From the IMG/VR virus record IMGVR_UViG_3300043446_001791, positions 1 to 64,000 of that record: DNA of 64,000 bases; one strand, given 5' to 3'. The translations under genes and the position numbers were made by a program. Below, piece after piece: positions 1-7,603 of the stretch. The notes under the pieces were generated by a model, which made no database searches, was not told the DNA's origin, and saw only the letters and a program-made list of their open reading frames with translations. Each line of letters starts with the position of its first letter. Within the stretch, counting starts at the first letter, position 1. The stretch is from a virus.

Positions 1-2
1 CG

Positions 3-512
3 TATACAATATTAAGAGAGCCTACAGAAAGATTTTTAAGTAATTTTTTATATAAAAGGGATAACCCTACACTAGATGATTTAGATTGTTTTATGCATGA
101 TCCCAGACAAGATAATGTTCAACATAAGCATCTTACTTGCACATTAAATATCAAAGATCTTACTGCTAATTACAATTTGTTATGTGAAAATAAAATAACA
201 TACGAAGAGTATCAAAAAAGAGCATTGTCTTATCATGATTTAGTTAGAGTTTATGACAATATAGATAATGCATTAGAAAATATTAACTGTATTGAACTTG
301 TAGAAAATCAAAAAGATTTATCAAAATTAAATACAATTATTTCAGAAAAATTTGGCGTTACCGTGCCAATACAAAAACCATTTGAAAACGTTGGTAAAAA
401 TAAAGATTTTATTAACAAAATACCTAAATCAATGATGAATCAAATAATAGAAAATCAAAATTTAGATTATGAATTGTATGAAAAAGTAAAGATGGGCTAC
501 TATAAAAAGTAA
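3..512 (+). CDS. Sulfotransferase-like protein, C-terminal part (5' end outside window)
   Basis: The open frame runs in from the left edge, so the ATG at 93 is not the true start. The first visible residues read YTILREPTERFLSNF, matching the R-x-P-x-x-R-x-x-S 3'-phosphate-binding motif with which PAPS-dependent sulfotransferases (carbohydrate type) hold their donor. The N-terminal P-loop-like PAPS site lies outside the window, so function rests on one motif. It is the only plus-strand gene and converges on the leftward operon. An APS kinase-like gene at 4009-4767 could supply PAPS, which fits a sulfation role. Target unknown: a surface glycan, lipid or small molecule. Confidence 0.6.
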   Translation, partial: YTILREPTERFLSNFLYKRDNPTLDDLDCFMHDPRQDNVQHKHLTCTLNIKDLTANYNLLCENKITYEEYQKRALSYHDLVRVYDNIDNALENINCIELVENQKDLSKLNTIISEKFGVTVPIQKPFENVGKNKDFINKIPKSMMNQIIENQNLDYELYEKVKMGYYKK

Positions 513-518
513 CCCATC
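491..518 (-). terminator. Intrinsic terminator of the leftward operon
   Basis: On the minus strand an 11-bp stem with one G-U pair (GATGGGTTACT / AGTAGCCCATC) encloses a 6-nt loop and is followed by TTTACTTTTTC. It lies just past the stop of the holin-like gene at 531 and overlaps the end of the convergent sulfotransferase. The wobble pair and the U-rich tail favour minus-strand use; the plus-strand version has a C/A mismatch and no T tract. Confidence 0.7.
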
Positions 519-530
519 TCACCTATAGCA

Positions 531-782
531 TTACTTCTTTTTTGCTGGTGCCTTTTTTGCCTTTACAGACTTAAGCGCTTCTTCAACAACAGATACTGCT
601 GGTAATCTGCCAAATGCAGTGTCATTAGGATTGATTGCTCTTAATGCAACTGGTGCAATTGCTGCCAATAGCGAGTATGCAAGAGTCTTAGGGTCTGTAA
701 CCCCAGACATATATAGTGCTAATGCAGCACCAAGAACGGATCTTCCGTATGATGCTAACATTGCTTTTAGTTTTGCGTCCAT
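531..782 (-). CDS. Small membrane protein, holin-like
   Basis: 83 residues with hydrophobic stretches at about 12-28 and 34-50 and a lysine/alanine-rich basic tail, a layout common in phage holins (short, one or two membrane spans, charged C-terminus). The start is set by a strong CCTAGGAGG site 7 nt upstream of the ATG. It is the last gene of the leftward operon, after a XapX-like membrane protein. It lies far from the endolysin at 22500, so a lysis role is inference; another membrane function is possible. Confidence 0.45.
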   Translation of the reverse strand: MDAKLKAMLASYGRSVLGAALALYMSGVTDPKTLAYSLLAAIAPVALRAINPNDTAFGRLPAVSVVEEALKSVKAKKAPAKKK

Positions 783-793
783 GTATTTTCCTC

Positions 794-952
794 CTAGGAT
801 ATGAACTTAGTTATGGCATCGTAGCCTAGCCATAATCCTATTATACCAGCAACTCCTGCAAAAACTGGTGGCGCTGGCACAGGTAATTTAAATGCAGCAA
901 ATACAATGCCACATCCAAAACCTGTTATTACCGATAACAATATATCTTTCAT
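794..952 (-). CDS. XapX-like small membrane protein
   Basis: 52 residues, starting MKDILLSVITGFGCGIVFA. It has two hydrophobic segments (about 4-20 and 31-46) separated by KLPVPAPPVFAGVAGIIG. The P-x-PAPP turn followed by a glycine-rich helix is the signature of the XapX domain, a small membrane family of unknown function found in bacteria. The ATG overlaps the stop of the upstream gene (TAATG), and the next gene's ribosome site begins at its stop. Its role in the phage is unknown. Confidence 0.6.
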   Translation of the reverse strand: MKDILLSVITGFGCGIVFAAFKLPVPAPPVFAGVAGIIGLWLGYDAITKFIS

Positions 953-1155
953 TATTCTCCTTTTATATTAGTTGGATGATCTAATGGAGTTGGGACTGTC
1001 ATTAAAGCACCACATTCGTTACATTCTCCATCTAAAAAATACATACCTATTTCATAATCTACTGGATCAAATATAACTTTAACTTTTATTATTTTTGATC
1101 CGCATAATGGACAACATGATGATGGAATACCCCTTAAATTTACATTATTCTTCAT
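952..1155 (-). CDS. Zinc-ribbon protein of unknown function
   Basis: 67 residues with C-P-L-C-G near the N-terminus and a second C-x-x-C-G (ECNECG) about 30 residues later, the two knuckles of a zinc ribbon. There are no other recognisable features. It overlaps the halogenase gene upstream by about 11 nt and the XapX-like gene downstream by TAATG, so it is translated as part of the same operon. Confidence 0.6.
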   Translation of the reverse strand: MKNNVNLRGIPSSCCPLCGSKIIKVKVIFDPVDYEIGMYFLDGECNECGALMTVPTPLDHPTNIKGE

Positions 1156-2683
1156 AAAAATTTTCTCTTAAAATCTGAAAATGTGTTTTAGAATTGTCTA
1201 TAATATTATCCCATATTTCTTTTGCTTTTGCTCTTTTCTGAAAATATATTTCCATTTTACTTTTAATATTATAATTTTGATCTGACATGCTTTCTAAAAG
1301 ACTTATGTATGTATTATAAAAAGGTCTTAAACCAAATCCAGCCTTTATCGTATCAACATTATTATTGGCCCATTGCATGTCTGATCTGAAATAATTTTTA
1401 GGATATTGTTTTGACGTAATGCTCTTCCAATATTTTGTGTCATCTCTTTGAGATAAAGCATAATGCATGCCTACAAAGTCAAACATTTTTTCTATTCTTG
1501 TTTTAGTTTTATAATTAAAATTATCTATATCATATTGGCTTACTGTATTTCTTTGAAGCGCATCTATAAGAGTAAAGCAATTTTGATGAGTAAGCAATAA
1601 ACCAGTACTTTCAAGTGGCTCTAAAAATCCTGCTGCCAATCCTACGGCAACTACATTTCCAACCCAAAATCTATCATAATATCCATTATGAATTTTTATA
1701 TTTTTAAACGTTAAAGATTTTGATCTTTCTGGGTTATGAACAACCATCTTATTAGAATCTAAATAATTTTTATATTCTTCAAGAGCATCTTCATCACTTA
1801 TAAAATCATTGCAGTACACATATCCAGATCCAATTCTATTCCAAAGAGGAATATTCCATACCCATCCATTGTTTATAGCAGTACAATTAGTAAAAGTTTG
1901 TAACTCTTTTTCTTTATCAGTATATGGAATATGGGCTGTCCATGCCCTGTTATTAGGCAAAAATTCTGCGGTTGAGATAAATTTTTCATTCATAAAATTA
2001 CCTAATAAAATACTATTAAAACCAGAGCAATCAACGAATAAGTCAGCAACTATTTCTGTTCCATCGTCCAAGACTAAAGAGTGTATGCCGATATCGCTAG
2101 GGTTAATTTTATCTACTGTACCCCAAATTCTTTTTACACCACGTGGTATGGCATAAAACTCTGCAAGCCAGTTACCTAACTTAGTAGCATCCATTTGCAA
2201 TGCTAAATCTCTGTGTGGCTGATATGGATGAATGTCTTCAATAGTATCAACTACTATTTTATTTGTTTCCATACTTTTTGCTTGTGGGAAAAAGTATCTA
2301 ACATAATCTTGATCCTCAGTATCTGGATAAAATGCTTTTTTATAATGCCAATCATCTAATCCAAAACATGTTAGTTCTTTGTCTAAATTAGGATGTCCAA
2401 AAGGATAATAAAAGGTAGGGGAATCTTTTGTTTTAAAATTAGTAAAACCAATTGCAACTTTATATGAAGCATTAGTATATTTCATAATACTTGCATAGTC
2501 AATACCCAAAAAATTAAAAAATCCATTTATTTCAAAAGTAGTACTTTCGCCAACACCAATTATTGGAATGTCTTTGCTTTCAACTAAACATATATCTTTT
2601 TCTGGATATGCTTTTATTAAAGCAGATGCTGTCATCCAACCTGCTGATCCACCGCCAACAATAACTATCTTATCAGTCTTCAC
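1145..2683 (-). CDS. Flavin-dependent halogenase (tryptophan halogenase family), copy 1
   Basis: 512 residues, the usual family length (about 500-550). In order: an N-terminal FAD-binding GGGSAGW; the GVGEST motif near residue 45; an active-site lysine in SYKVAIGF (near residue 79, the position of the catalytic lysine in PrnA/RebH); the GWVWNIP family motif near residue 276 (W-x-W-x-I-P), which keeps the enzyme a halogenase rather than a monooxygenase; and AAGFLEPLESTG near residue 350. These enzymes make HOCl/HOBr from FADH2, O2 and halide and deliver it through the lysine to an aromatic substrate; a host flavin reductase would be needed. Start is GTG at 2683. A second homologue lies at 39162. 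Confidence 0.88.
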   Translation of the reverse strand: MKTDKIVIVGGGSAGWMTASALIKAYPEKDICLVESKDIPIIGVGESTTFEINGFFNFLGIDYASIMKYTNASYKVAIGFTNFKTKDSPTFYYPFGHPNLDKELTCFGLDDWHYKKAFYPDTEDQDYVRYFFPQAKSMETNKIVVDTIEDIHPYQPHRDLALQMDATKLGNWLAEFYAIPRGVKRIWGTVDKINPSDIGIHSLVLDDGTEIVADLFVDCSGFNSILLGNFMNEKFISTAEFLPNNRAWTAHIPYTDKEKELQTFTNCTAINNGWVWNIPLWNRIGSGYVYCNDFISDEDALEEYKNYLDSNKMVVHNPERSKSLTFKNIKIHNGYYDRFWVGNVVAVGLAAGFLEPLESTGLLLTHQNCFTLIDALQRNTVSQYDIDNFNYKTKTRIEKMFDFVGMHYALSQRDDTKYWKSITSKQYPKNYFRSDMQWANNNVDTIKAGFGLRPFYNTYISLLESMSDQNYNIKSKMEIYFQKRAKAKEIWDNIIDNSKTHFQILRENFYEE

Positions 2684-3035
2684 TTGGCCTCATTTTTTCT
2701 ATTTGCTCAAAAGCCTTTTTTATTCGTGGAACTGATAGATCATTTGGTAACTCAGATTCATTGTCTAATACTTTAGCAAAAATTATTAATTCATTTTGCA
2801 AATCCTCAATATATTTATATGCCATTTCTCTTGTATCATTTAAGAATGTAATAAAATGATCTTTTTCTGTATCACTATCTTGGCTACTTATTTTATCTTT
2901 AATAGCAGTTATATCTAATGTTGACTGTGCTAATAAAAACATTAACTCAATATTTTTATTTTTTAATCTTATGTTTTCAATTACTGCACCAGTAATAATT
3001 ATTACGACAAAAATAAAAATTAATAAATCAAGCAT
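2673..3035 (-). CDS. Membrane-anchored protein with coiled-coil tail
   Basis: 120 residues. Residues 2-22 form one hydrophobic span, followed by a charged helical region rich in K, E and D. Probably anchored in the membrane with a cytoplasmic helical tail. It overlaps both neighbours by a few bases. No family recognised. Confidence 0.5.
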   Translation of the reverse strand: MLDLLIFIFVVIIITGAVIENIRLKNKNIELMFLLAQSTLDITAIKDKISSQDSDTEKDHFITFLNDTREMAYKYIEDLQNELIIFAKVLDNESELPNDLSVPRIKKAFEQIEKMRPSED

Positions 3036-3525
3036 TTAAAGCCTCATGTGTTGGCCAATAATATTTGCATGGTAATTTGCGGTCAGGACAGCAAGGAGAA
3101 TTAAAAAAACTATTTGCATGTGTTTGAAATCTTGCATAATACAATGGATCTTTATTAAACAAACTAACCCTATGCGTAGTGGTAATTCTTGATAACTTAT
3201 TATCATCAAACCAAAATGAAGGAGTATTGCTACCCCAATTATCCCAACATTGATTTTTTAATGCGTTAAGATTTGCTTCGTTATTTTCTGTCTTGATACC
3301 ACGAGATTTGGCTTCACTAATCATCGCCTGAACATAAGCCCATAAACCACGCTCAAACCCTTTCCACATCAGAACTGCTGGATGGTTTCGCCATCCGCCT
3401 GTAGGAGATTTACCAGATAATACATTAAGAATTTGATAACATTCTAGAATTTGTTTATTAAGGCGTTTTGAATCTAATATTTTAGCACACTGAATAAAAT
3501 CTTTAGATGGTAAAAATGTTTGCAT
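3028..3525 (-). CDS. Pyrimidine-dimer DNA glycosylase-like (Pyr_excise family) protein
   Basis: 165 residues from ATG 3525, which directly follows the upstream stop; a GTG at 3543 would add six residues. It has the pattern of the PF03013-type family: MQTFLPSKDF, a ...LDSKRLNKQ core, GGWRNHPAVLMWKG and a later aromatic-rich C-terminal part. The fold is that of T4 endonuclease V, which cuts at UV dimers; many phage and actinobacterial members are untested. UV repair would suit a phage of sunlit water, but activity is inference. Confidence 0.6.
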   Translation of the reverse strand: MQTFLPSKDFIQCAKILDSKRLNKQILECYQILNVLSGKSPTGGWRNHPAVLMWKGFERGLWAYVQAMISEAKSRGIKTENNEANLNALKNQCWDNWGSNTPSFWFDDNKLSRITTTHRVSLFNKDPLYYARFQTHANSFFNSPCCPDRKLPCKYYWPTHEALNA

Positions 3526-3526
3526 G

Positions 3527-3763
3527 TTACTTACCGCCTTCACGGACTAAAAGAACAACTGCGCCATTGTCCTCAAGAGCCTTTTTAACTCTTACCATAT
3601 ATTCTACAGCACGGCGCTTATCTTCGTCAAGTAAAGACATAAAAGATTTTTCTGATGCTCTTACAGTTATAAAACTATCATTGTCTACTAACTCTAATCT
3701 AAATCCTTTTGGAGCAAAATGATCTAGTGACCTAAAAGCCGTACGCATAGCATCTGTGTACAT
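3527..3763 (-). CDS. Hypothetical protein
   Basis: 78 residues, mixed alpha/beta in appearance, with no cysteines or membrane span. The ATG sits in TAATG with the upstream DUF2061-like gene. No family recognised. Confidence 0.45.
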   Translation of the reverse strand: MYTDAMRTAFRSLDHFAPKGFRLELVDNDSFITVRASEKSFMSLLDEDKRRAVEYMVRVKKALEDNGAVVLLVREGGK

Positions 3764-3966
3764 TATTTTCTACCCCATTGTACTTTATTCCATCCACGTT
3801 CATGAAAATAATAAAGTATAGTTTTTGTTAAAACTTCTAGGCTTGCTATACTTGCTGCCACAAAAGGTTTTTTAGTAACAAAATATGATACTAAAAATGT
3901 ATCTGTTGTTCCAACAATTCTCCACGTTATAGCCTTTGCTGCTGATCTAGATTTAGATACGTTCAT
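3763..3966 (-). CDS. DUF2061-family membrane protein, copy 1
   Basis: 67 residues from ATG 3966, chosen because CTGGAG lies 8 nt upstream; the GTG further up has none. The sequence follows the DUF2061 pattern: SRSAAKAITWRIVGTTDTF, two membrane segments, then a C-terminal YYFHERGWNKVQWGR. The family is of unknown function. A shorter diverged relative is at 12805. Confidence 0.7.
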   Translation of the reverse strand: MNVSKSRSAAKAITWRIVGTTDTFLVSYFVTKKPFVAASIASLEVLTKTILYYFHERGWNKVQWGRK

Positions 3967-4008
3967 GAAGGCCACTCCAGTTTATCGTTGCCTATTTTAT
4001 CTAATATC

Positions 4009-4767
4009 TTAGATACCCATTTCTTTACGTTTTTGCGTAGCCGATATAGCATGAATGTCTGCCCCCAAATCTACTTGCTCAATTTTATATCCAACATCAC
4101 GACCATAGACAATGTTTGTAATATTGGGCAGTCTTAATACAAGAGTATCTTTAAAAGGATTATCTTGTTTAATATAATTTTCTACCTCGCTATACTGTAA
4201 AGGATCTTTTTCTGATGTCTTGTATGTATTACGGACACCAACCAATACCTGATTAGTTCTTTTGTGTGCTTCTTCTTTTAATGCTTGATGCCCTTCGTGC
4301 CAAGGTTGATAGCGTCCAAGTTGCAGGGTAGTTGGAGCGGACCAATCAAACAAACCTCCAGCCTGTATTACAGTATTAACTTCTTGCTCTATTGTGTATC
4401 CATCTAATATTCTTAAATCAAAAATTCTAGGCTCTTCCCAGATCTTATTTGTATTTTCAAATCTGCTATGTTTAATTCTGTCAACCCAAACCACCAAGTC
4501 TGCGTCTCCAAAGGCTTCTCGTGTTTCTTCTGTAGGACAAATGAAATCAACAATTACTGGAGCAACATTTTGTTTTGCAATAAGACGTGCCATTTCTCCC
4601 ATGCGTCTGGCTTGTTCAATTCTATCTTCAGGTGTAAACGAAAGGTCTGAATTAACAGTAGATCTAACTTCATCTGCATTTAAATGAATAGCATTAATTC
4701 GTTCTTTAAGTGCTACAGCCAATGCTGTTTTTCCTGAACCAGGCAATCCTATAATCTGAATAATCAT
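4009..4767 (-). CDS. Adenylylsulfate (APS) kinase-like / nucleotidyltransferase fusion
   Basis: 252 residues. Residues 1-130 resemble APS kinase (CysC): Walker A GLPGSGKT at 7-14, then LNADEVRSTVNSDLSF and EDRIEQARRMGEMA, matching the family's D-x-V-R...DLGFS..DR segment. Residues about 145-252 form a second domain with GRYQPWHEGH (the HxGH nucleotide-binding motif) and a late ISATQKR, typical of the cytidylyl/adenylyltransferase superfamily that includes ATP sulfurylase and NMN adenylyltransferase. The fusion could turn sulfate into PAPS for the nearby sulfotransferase, but the second domain is much shorter than ATP sulfurylase, so its substrate is open. A decayed paralogue is at 11556. Confidence 0.7.
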   Translation of the reverse strand: MIIQIIGLPGSGKTALAVALKERINAIHLNADEVRSTVNSDLSFTPEDRIEQARRMGEMARLIAKQNVAPVIVDFICPTEETREAFGDADLVVWVDRIKHSRFENTNKIWEEPRIFDLRILDGYTIEQEVNTVIQAGGLFDWSAPTTLQLGRYQPWHEGHQALKEEAHKRTNQVLVGVRNTYKTSEKDPLQYSEVENYIKQDNPFKDTLVLRLPNITNIVYGRDVGYKIEQVDLGADIHAISATQKRKEMGI

Positions 4768-4940
4768 TCTATTTCTTCCTCGATTTCATCAATAGTTCTT
4801 TCGTCATGATTTTTACATACAGGACGAATAGAATATCCATCTGCTATTATGGTAATAGCAAATCCTTCGCAATAAAAACATTTAGACATTATTTCTTTAT
4901 TTTTTTGTCTTATAAAATCTAAATATTTGTTGTTATTCAT
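4764..4940 (-). CDS. Small zinc-binding protein
   Basis: 58 residues starting MNNNKYLDFIRQKNKEIM, then CFYC and a later CKNH, a possible Cys3His zinc site, ending in an acidic tail. Its TGA overlaps the ATG of the APS kinase-like gene (ATGA). A TATAAT box ends 6 nt before its ATG, so its mRNA may be leaderless. Confidence 0.65.
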   Translation of the reverse strand: MNNNKYLDFIRQKNKEIMSKCFYCEGFAITIIADGYSIRPVCKNHDERTIDEIEEEIE

Positions 4941-4946
4941 AATTTA

Positions 4947-4955
4947 ATTATATCA
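4947..4955 (-). promoter_or_regulatory. Extended -10 promoter, leaderless arrangement
   Basis: Minus strand reads TGATATAAT, then exactly 6 nt, then the ATG at 4940. The TAA stop of the GDPD-like gene is inside the -10 box. A poor -35 (TTGCAG) lies 17 nt upstream. The spacing puts the transcription start at or next to the A of the ATG. Confidence 0.55.
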
Positions 4956-5385
4956 GACCTACGTAGTCGCTGCAAACTCCAGCAATAAAATCTGGTATAT
5001 TGTTTTCTGGCCTATTAAGATGTACTAAAATACTTTTGTTTGTTACTGGCATGCCAGGATACGTCCAAATATAATGATTTGTTGTTATTGTATATTTGTC
5101 ATTTTCATGCCAAAATCCTTTATAATATTTTGGTTTATTGACTACATAATTCAATGCATCTAGATTTTTACAATGCAGCCATATTTTTTTTATATATGAG
5201 TCTAAAAAAAATTGATCAATTTTATATTGAGGATAGTCATGGCCCAAATATAATAAATTATCTACCACCCAAAAATCTATCTCAACATCGTAACCAGAAT
5301 TAATTGCTTGAATGATGTATTCAGGACTATTTTCTAATCCTTTATTTGGGCCGTATAGGTTTCCTCTGTGTGATATTTTAATCAT
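4948..5385 (-). CDS. Short glycerophosphodiester phosphodiesterase-like (PI-PLC fold) protein
   Basis: 145 residues against about 240 for typical GDPD. It has the conserved catalytic features: ISHRG at the N-terminus, an early ENSPEYI, V-E-I-D-F-W for metal binding, and LGHD with the second histidine. The C-terminal half of the barrel is shortened. The family cleaves glycerophosphodiesters or phosphodiester-linked head groups. It is the last gene of the RuBisCO-like/cupin/nucleotidyltransferase/GT61 operon (its start overlaps the RuBisCO-like stop), so a role in building or trimming a phosphodiester-linked glycan is plausible but inferred. Confidence 0.6.
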   Translation of the reverse strand: MIKISHRGNLYGPNKGLENSPEYIIQAINSGYDVEIDFWVVDNLLYLGHDYPQYKIDQFFLDSYIKKIWLHCKNLDALNYVVNKPKYYKGFWHENDKYTITTNHYIWTYPGMPVTNKSILVHLNRPENNIPDFIAGVCSDYVGLI

Positions 5386-6583
5386 TTACAAGGCCCCATT
5401 TTTCAATTGCCTTAATGTATTCTGATTTATAATCTCTATCTAGTGCCTGTCTCATGGCTCTGGCACCCCCTAAAGTGCCTTCAGGATGGCTGTGGATGGC
5501 TCCACCAACGTTAGCCATGTAATCTACACCAAAGCGACGTGCAATGGCTTCTACAAGCCCTGGATGCATACCACAACTTAATGCAGGCACAACATTATTA
5601 TCATTTAATAATCTTATAGACCTTTCAAGTTCCTGCTCATCATCACTTAGATACCCGCCCCACATACCAGTATGTATTGTATCTACTCCCATTAGGGCAG
5701 CAAGTTTACATATAACGTACCAATCTATCTTAAAATTATGCTGTGAGTTGGTTAATATTTTATCTCCGCTTTTCTGAAAATGCATAAATAATGGAAGGTC
5801 TAATTTACGTATAGAGTTATATGCTCCGAACCCACTCCAAAAGTTTACATGGATTCCATTTCCACCATTTTCATAAACTAACTTTGCTCTGTCTAAAATA
5901 GCATGAGGATCAGAATTAATGCAATGTGCAAAAACTACATTTCTTCCAGAATCCGAAATTATATTTGCAATATGTTCTACACGCTCTTCCAGTCTACAAA
6001 AAGAAGGATTAGATAAAATCTCATCTTCTTTTATAAAATCAACGCCACCATCCACTAATTCTTTAACTATATAGCCTAATTGCTTTACAGATATACCAGT
6101 CTTTGGTTTTACAATTCCGCCAAGCAGTGGCTTATTGTATTGGTTGGTAAACTCTCTAATTCCAGACATACCATATTTTGGTTTTAAGAAACTCTTCTTT
6201 ACAGATTCAGGGAATTCTATATCAACAACACGACATACCTTAAACACATCAATATCTAGTTGTCCACCCATTATCTGACATAATAAATGTGATACACCAT
6301 CATTATCCCAATCTGAATTTATTTTTGGAAATCCAATTTTTACAAATCCATTTAGTTTTGATTTTAAATTTTCTTCTTCATCGTATATAACACAAGATGA
6401 CATTTCAAATATGTCTTCTGTTTCCCAGTTGTTTCTCTGTTTAGGATTTCCTACACTTTGACCTATAGCAAGATCCCATGCTGCATCATTAAGTCTTCCA
6501 TGAACAGAGTTGACCTCAATATAATAGGTTACAACAACGCATCTATCTTTTTCTAGGTCATCTAACTCTCTATAAAACTTCAT
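5378..6583 (-). CDS. RuBisCO-like protein (form IV-type, large-subunit fold)
   Basis: 401 residues from ATG 6583, set by an AGGAG site 6 nt upstream. RuBisCO landmarks in order: GGIVKPKTG (K175/K177 region), GGVDFIKEDE (carbamylated K201 kept, with D203 and E204 metal ligands; residue 202 is E), one histidine in PLFMHFQKSGD where true enzymes have H-x-H-R, TIHTGMWGGYL (H327 kept), LSCGMHPG (S379 region) and a glycine loop NVGGAIHSHPEG. Loop-6 K334, needed for CO2 addition, is replaced by Y, and the phosphate-binding R295 is not apparent. These losses argue for a RuBisCO-like isomerase/enolase-type enzyme, not CO2 fixation. No small subunit or phosphoribulokinase is present. Neighbours are a cupin and a sugar nucleotidyltransferase. 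Confidence 0.88.
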   Translation of the reverse strand: MKFYRELDDLEKDRCVVVTYYIEVNSVHGRLNDAAWDLAIGQSVGNPKQRNNWETEDIFEMSSCVIYDEEENLKSKLNGFVKIGFPKINSDWDNDGVSHLLCQIMGGQLDIDVFKVCRVVDIEFPESVKKSFLKPKYGMSGIREFTNQYNKPLLGGIVKPKTGISVKQLGYIVKELVDGGVDFIKEDEILSNPSFCRLEERVEHIANIISDSGRNVVFAHCINSDPHAILDRAKLVYENGGNGIHVNFWSGFGAYNSIRKLDLPLFMHFQKSGDKILTNSQHNFKIDWYVICKLAALMGVDTIHTGMWGGYLSDDEQELERSIRLLNDNNVVPALSCGMHPGLVEAIARRFGVDYMANVGGAIHSHPEGTLGGARAMRQALDRDYKSEYIKAIEKWGLVND

Positions 6584-6893
6584 ATTTATCTCCTGGCATC
6601 GATGGAGTCTTAACAACTAAAACAGTACAGTCTTCTAAAAATATAGGATCAGCAATCTCCCCTGGTGTAAAAACAAATACATCTCCAGAGTTAAGTTCTT
6701 TATCCTGTATTATCATTTTGCCATTTACTAAAACATTATACTCAGTGCCAATCTTGTGATAATGTTTTGGCCAAACCTCTCCAGCCTTATGCTGAAGTAA
6801 ACCAACCTCAAATTTATCTGTTTTTAATAAAGATGGATCAAAGTTACCAATTATCCAGCCTCTAGTAAAATCTTCTATTCTTCTGATTTCCAT
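6570..6893 (-). CDS. Single-domain cupin
   Basis: 107 residues with a cupin beta-barrel pattern: WPKHYHKIGTEYNVLVNGK (the H-x-H...E metal ligands) and ELNSGDVFVFTPGE (the second motif). Small cupins next to sugar-nucleotide genes are often isomerases, epimerases or sugar-sensing proteins. The gene overlaps both the nucleotidyltransferase (18 nt) and the RuBisCO-like gene, so the three are probably made together. Confidence 0.7.
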   Translation of the reverse strand: MEIRRIEDFTRGWIIGNFDPSLLKTDKFEVGLLQHKAGEVWPKHYHKIGTEYNVLVNGKMIIQDKELNSGDVFVFTPGEIADPIFLEDCTVLVVKTPSMPGDKYEVL

Positions 6894-7603
6894 AATTTCT
6901 CCATATATAGTTCTAAGTCTGAGGGTACACCAACGGCATTATGTTGGTATGATGGTATATGGTATATACCAATCTTTTTCCCATCCATAATCATTGAATT
7001 ATAAGTAGGACCAACATAAAACTCGTTATTATATCTTTCATTATTATGGATCATTTTTGTTGCGCTGTCAACAAAGTCTCTTCCATGTTTCCAGTAATGA
7101 ATACCATTTAAAGATATATCACTTATAACTTCTTTTTCTTTTATTTGTACCACAAGGCCCTGTTTATTAATCTTAGCGTAACTATTTTTATCTGTATTTG
7201 ATGTATAAGTTACAATCATTCCATCATATTTAGAATTACGTGCTACCTGTAAAAATAAATCAGAGTCCCACCACATTATTTGATCTGAGTTAGCAATAAC
7301 TAGTTCGTCATCGTTATTTATATAATCTTTAGCAATAAGGCATGTCTCTGCTGGTCCATTAGTTAATTTATCTATTTTTATAATATTGCATGAACTGTCT
7401 ATGTTTTTTAATACAGAATATAGTTCGTCAAAAAATATACTATCTCTTATAACAAAATGATAATTGCCATTTATTGACAGAGATTCAATTGCATGTTCTA
7501 TCATTGTTTTACCATTTATTTTAATAAGTGGCTTTGTTGTTTTATAAGTTTCTATAGGAAATCTACTGCCGAGACCTGCTATAGGAATTAATATATTTGT
7601 CAT
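6875..7603 (-). CDS. Sugar-phosphate nucleotidyltransferase
   Basis: 242 residues with the NTP_transferase signature at the N-terminus: LIPIAGLGSRFPIE (G-x-G-x-R nucleotide loop), then TTKPLIKINGKTMIEHAI. A metal-binding aspartate sits in ANSDQIMW near residue 100. The family joins an NTP to a sugar phosphate (or phosphocholine-like group) to make an activated donor. It lies between the cupin and two GT61-like genes, as expected for donor supply to glycosyltransferases. The sugar cannot be told from sequence. Confidence 0.82.
   Translation of the reverse strand: MTNILIPIAGLGSRFPIETYKTTKPLIKINGKTMIEHAIESLSINGNYHFVIRDSIFFDELYSVLKNIDSSCNIIKIDKLTNGPAETCLIAKDYINNDDELVIANSDQIMWWDSDLFLQVARNSKYDGMIVTYTSNTDKNSYAKINKQGLVVQIKEKEVISDISLNGIHYWKHGRDFVDSATKMIHNNERYNNEFYVGPTYNSMIMDGKKIGIYHIPSYQHNAVGVPSDLELYMEKLWKSEE

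Noticed and set aside
5378-6583. A true CO2-fixing RuBisCO
   Set aside because: Loop-6 Lys334 is Tyr, Arg295 is not apparent, and no phosphoribulokinase or small subunit is present, so form IV is the better reading.
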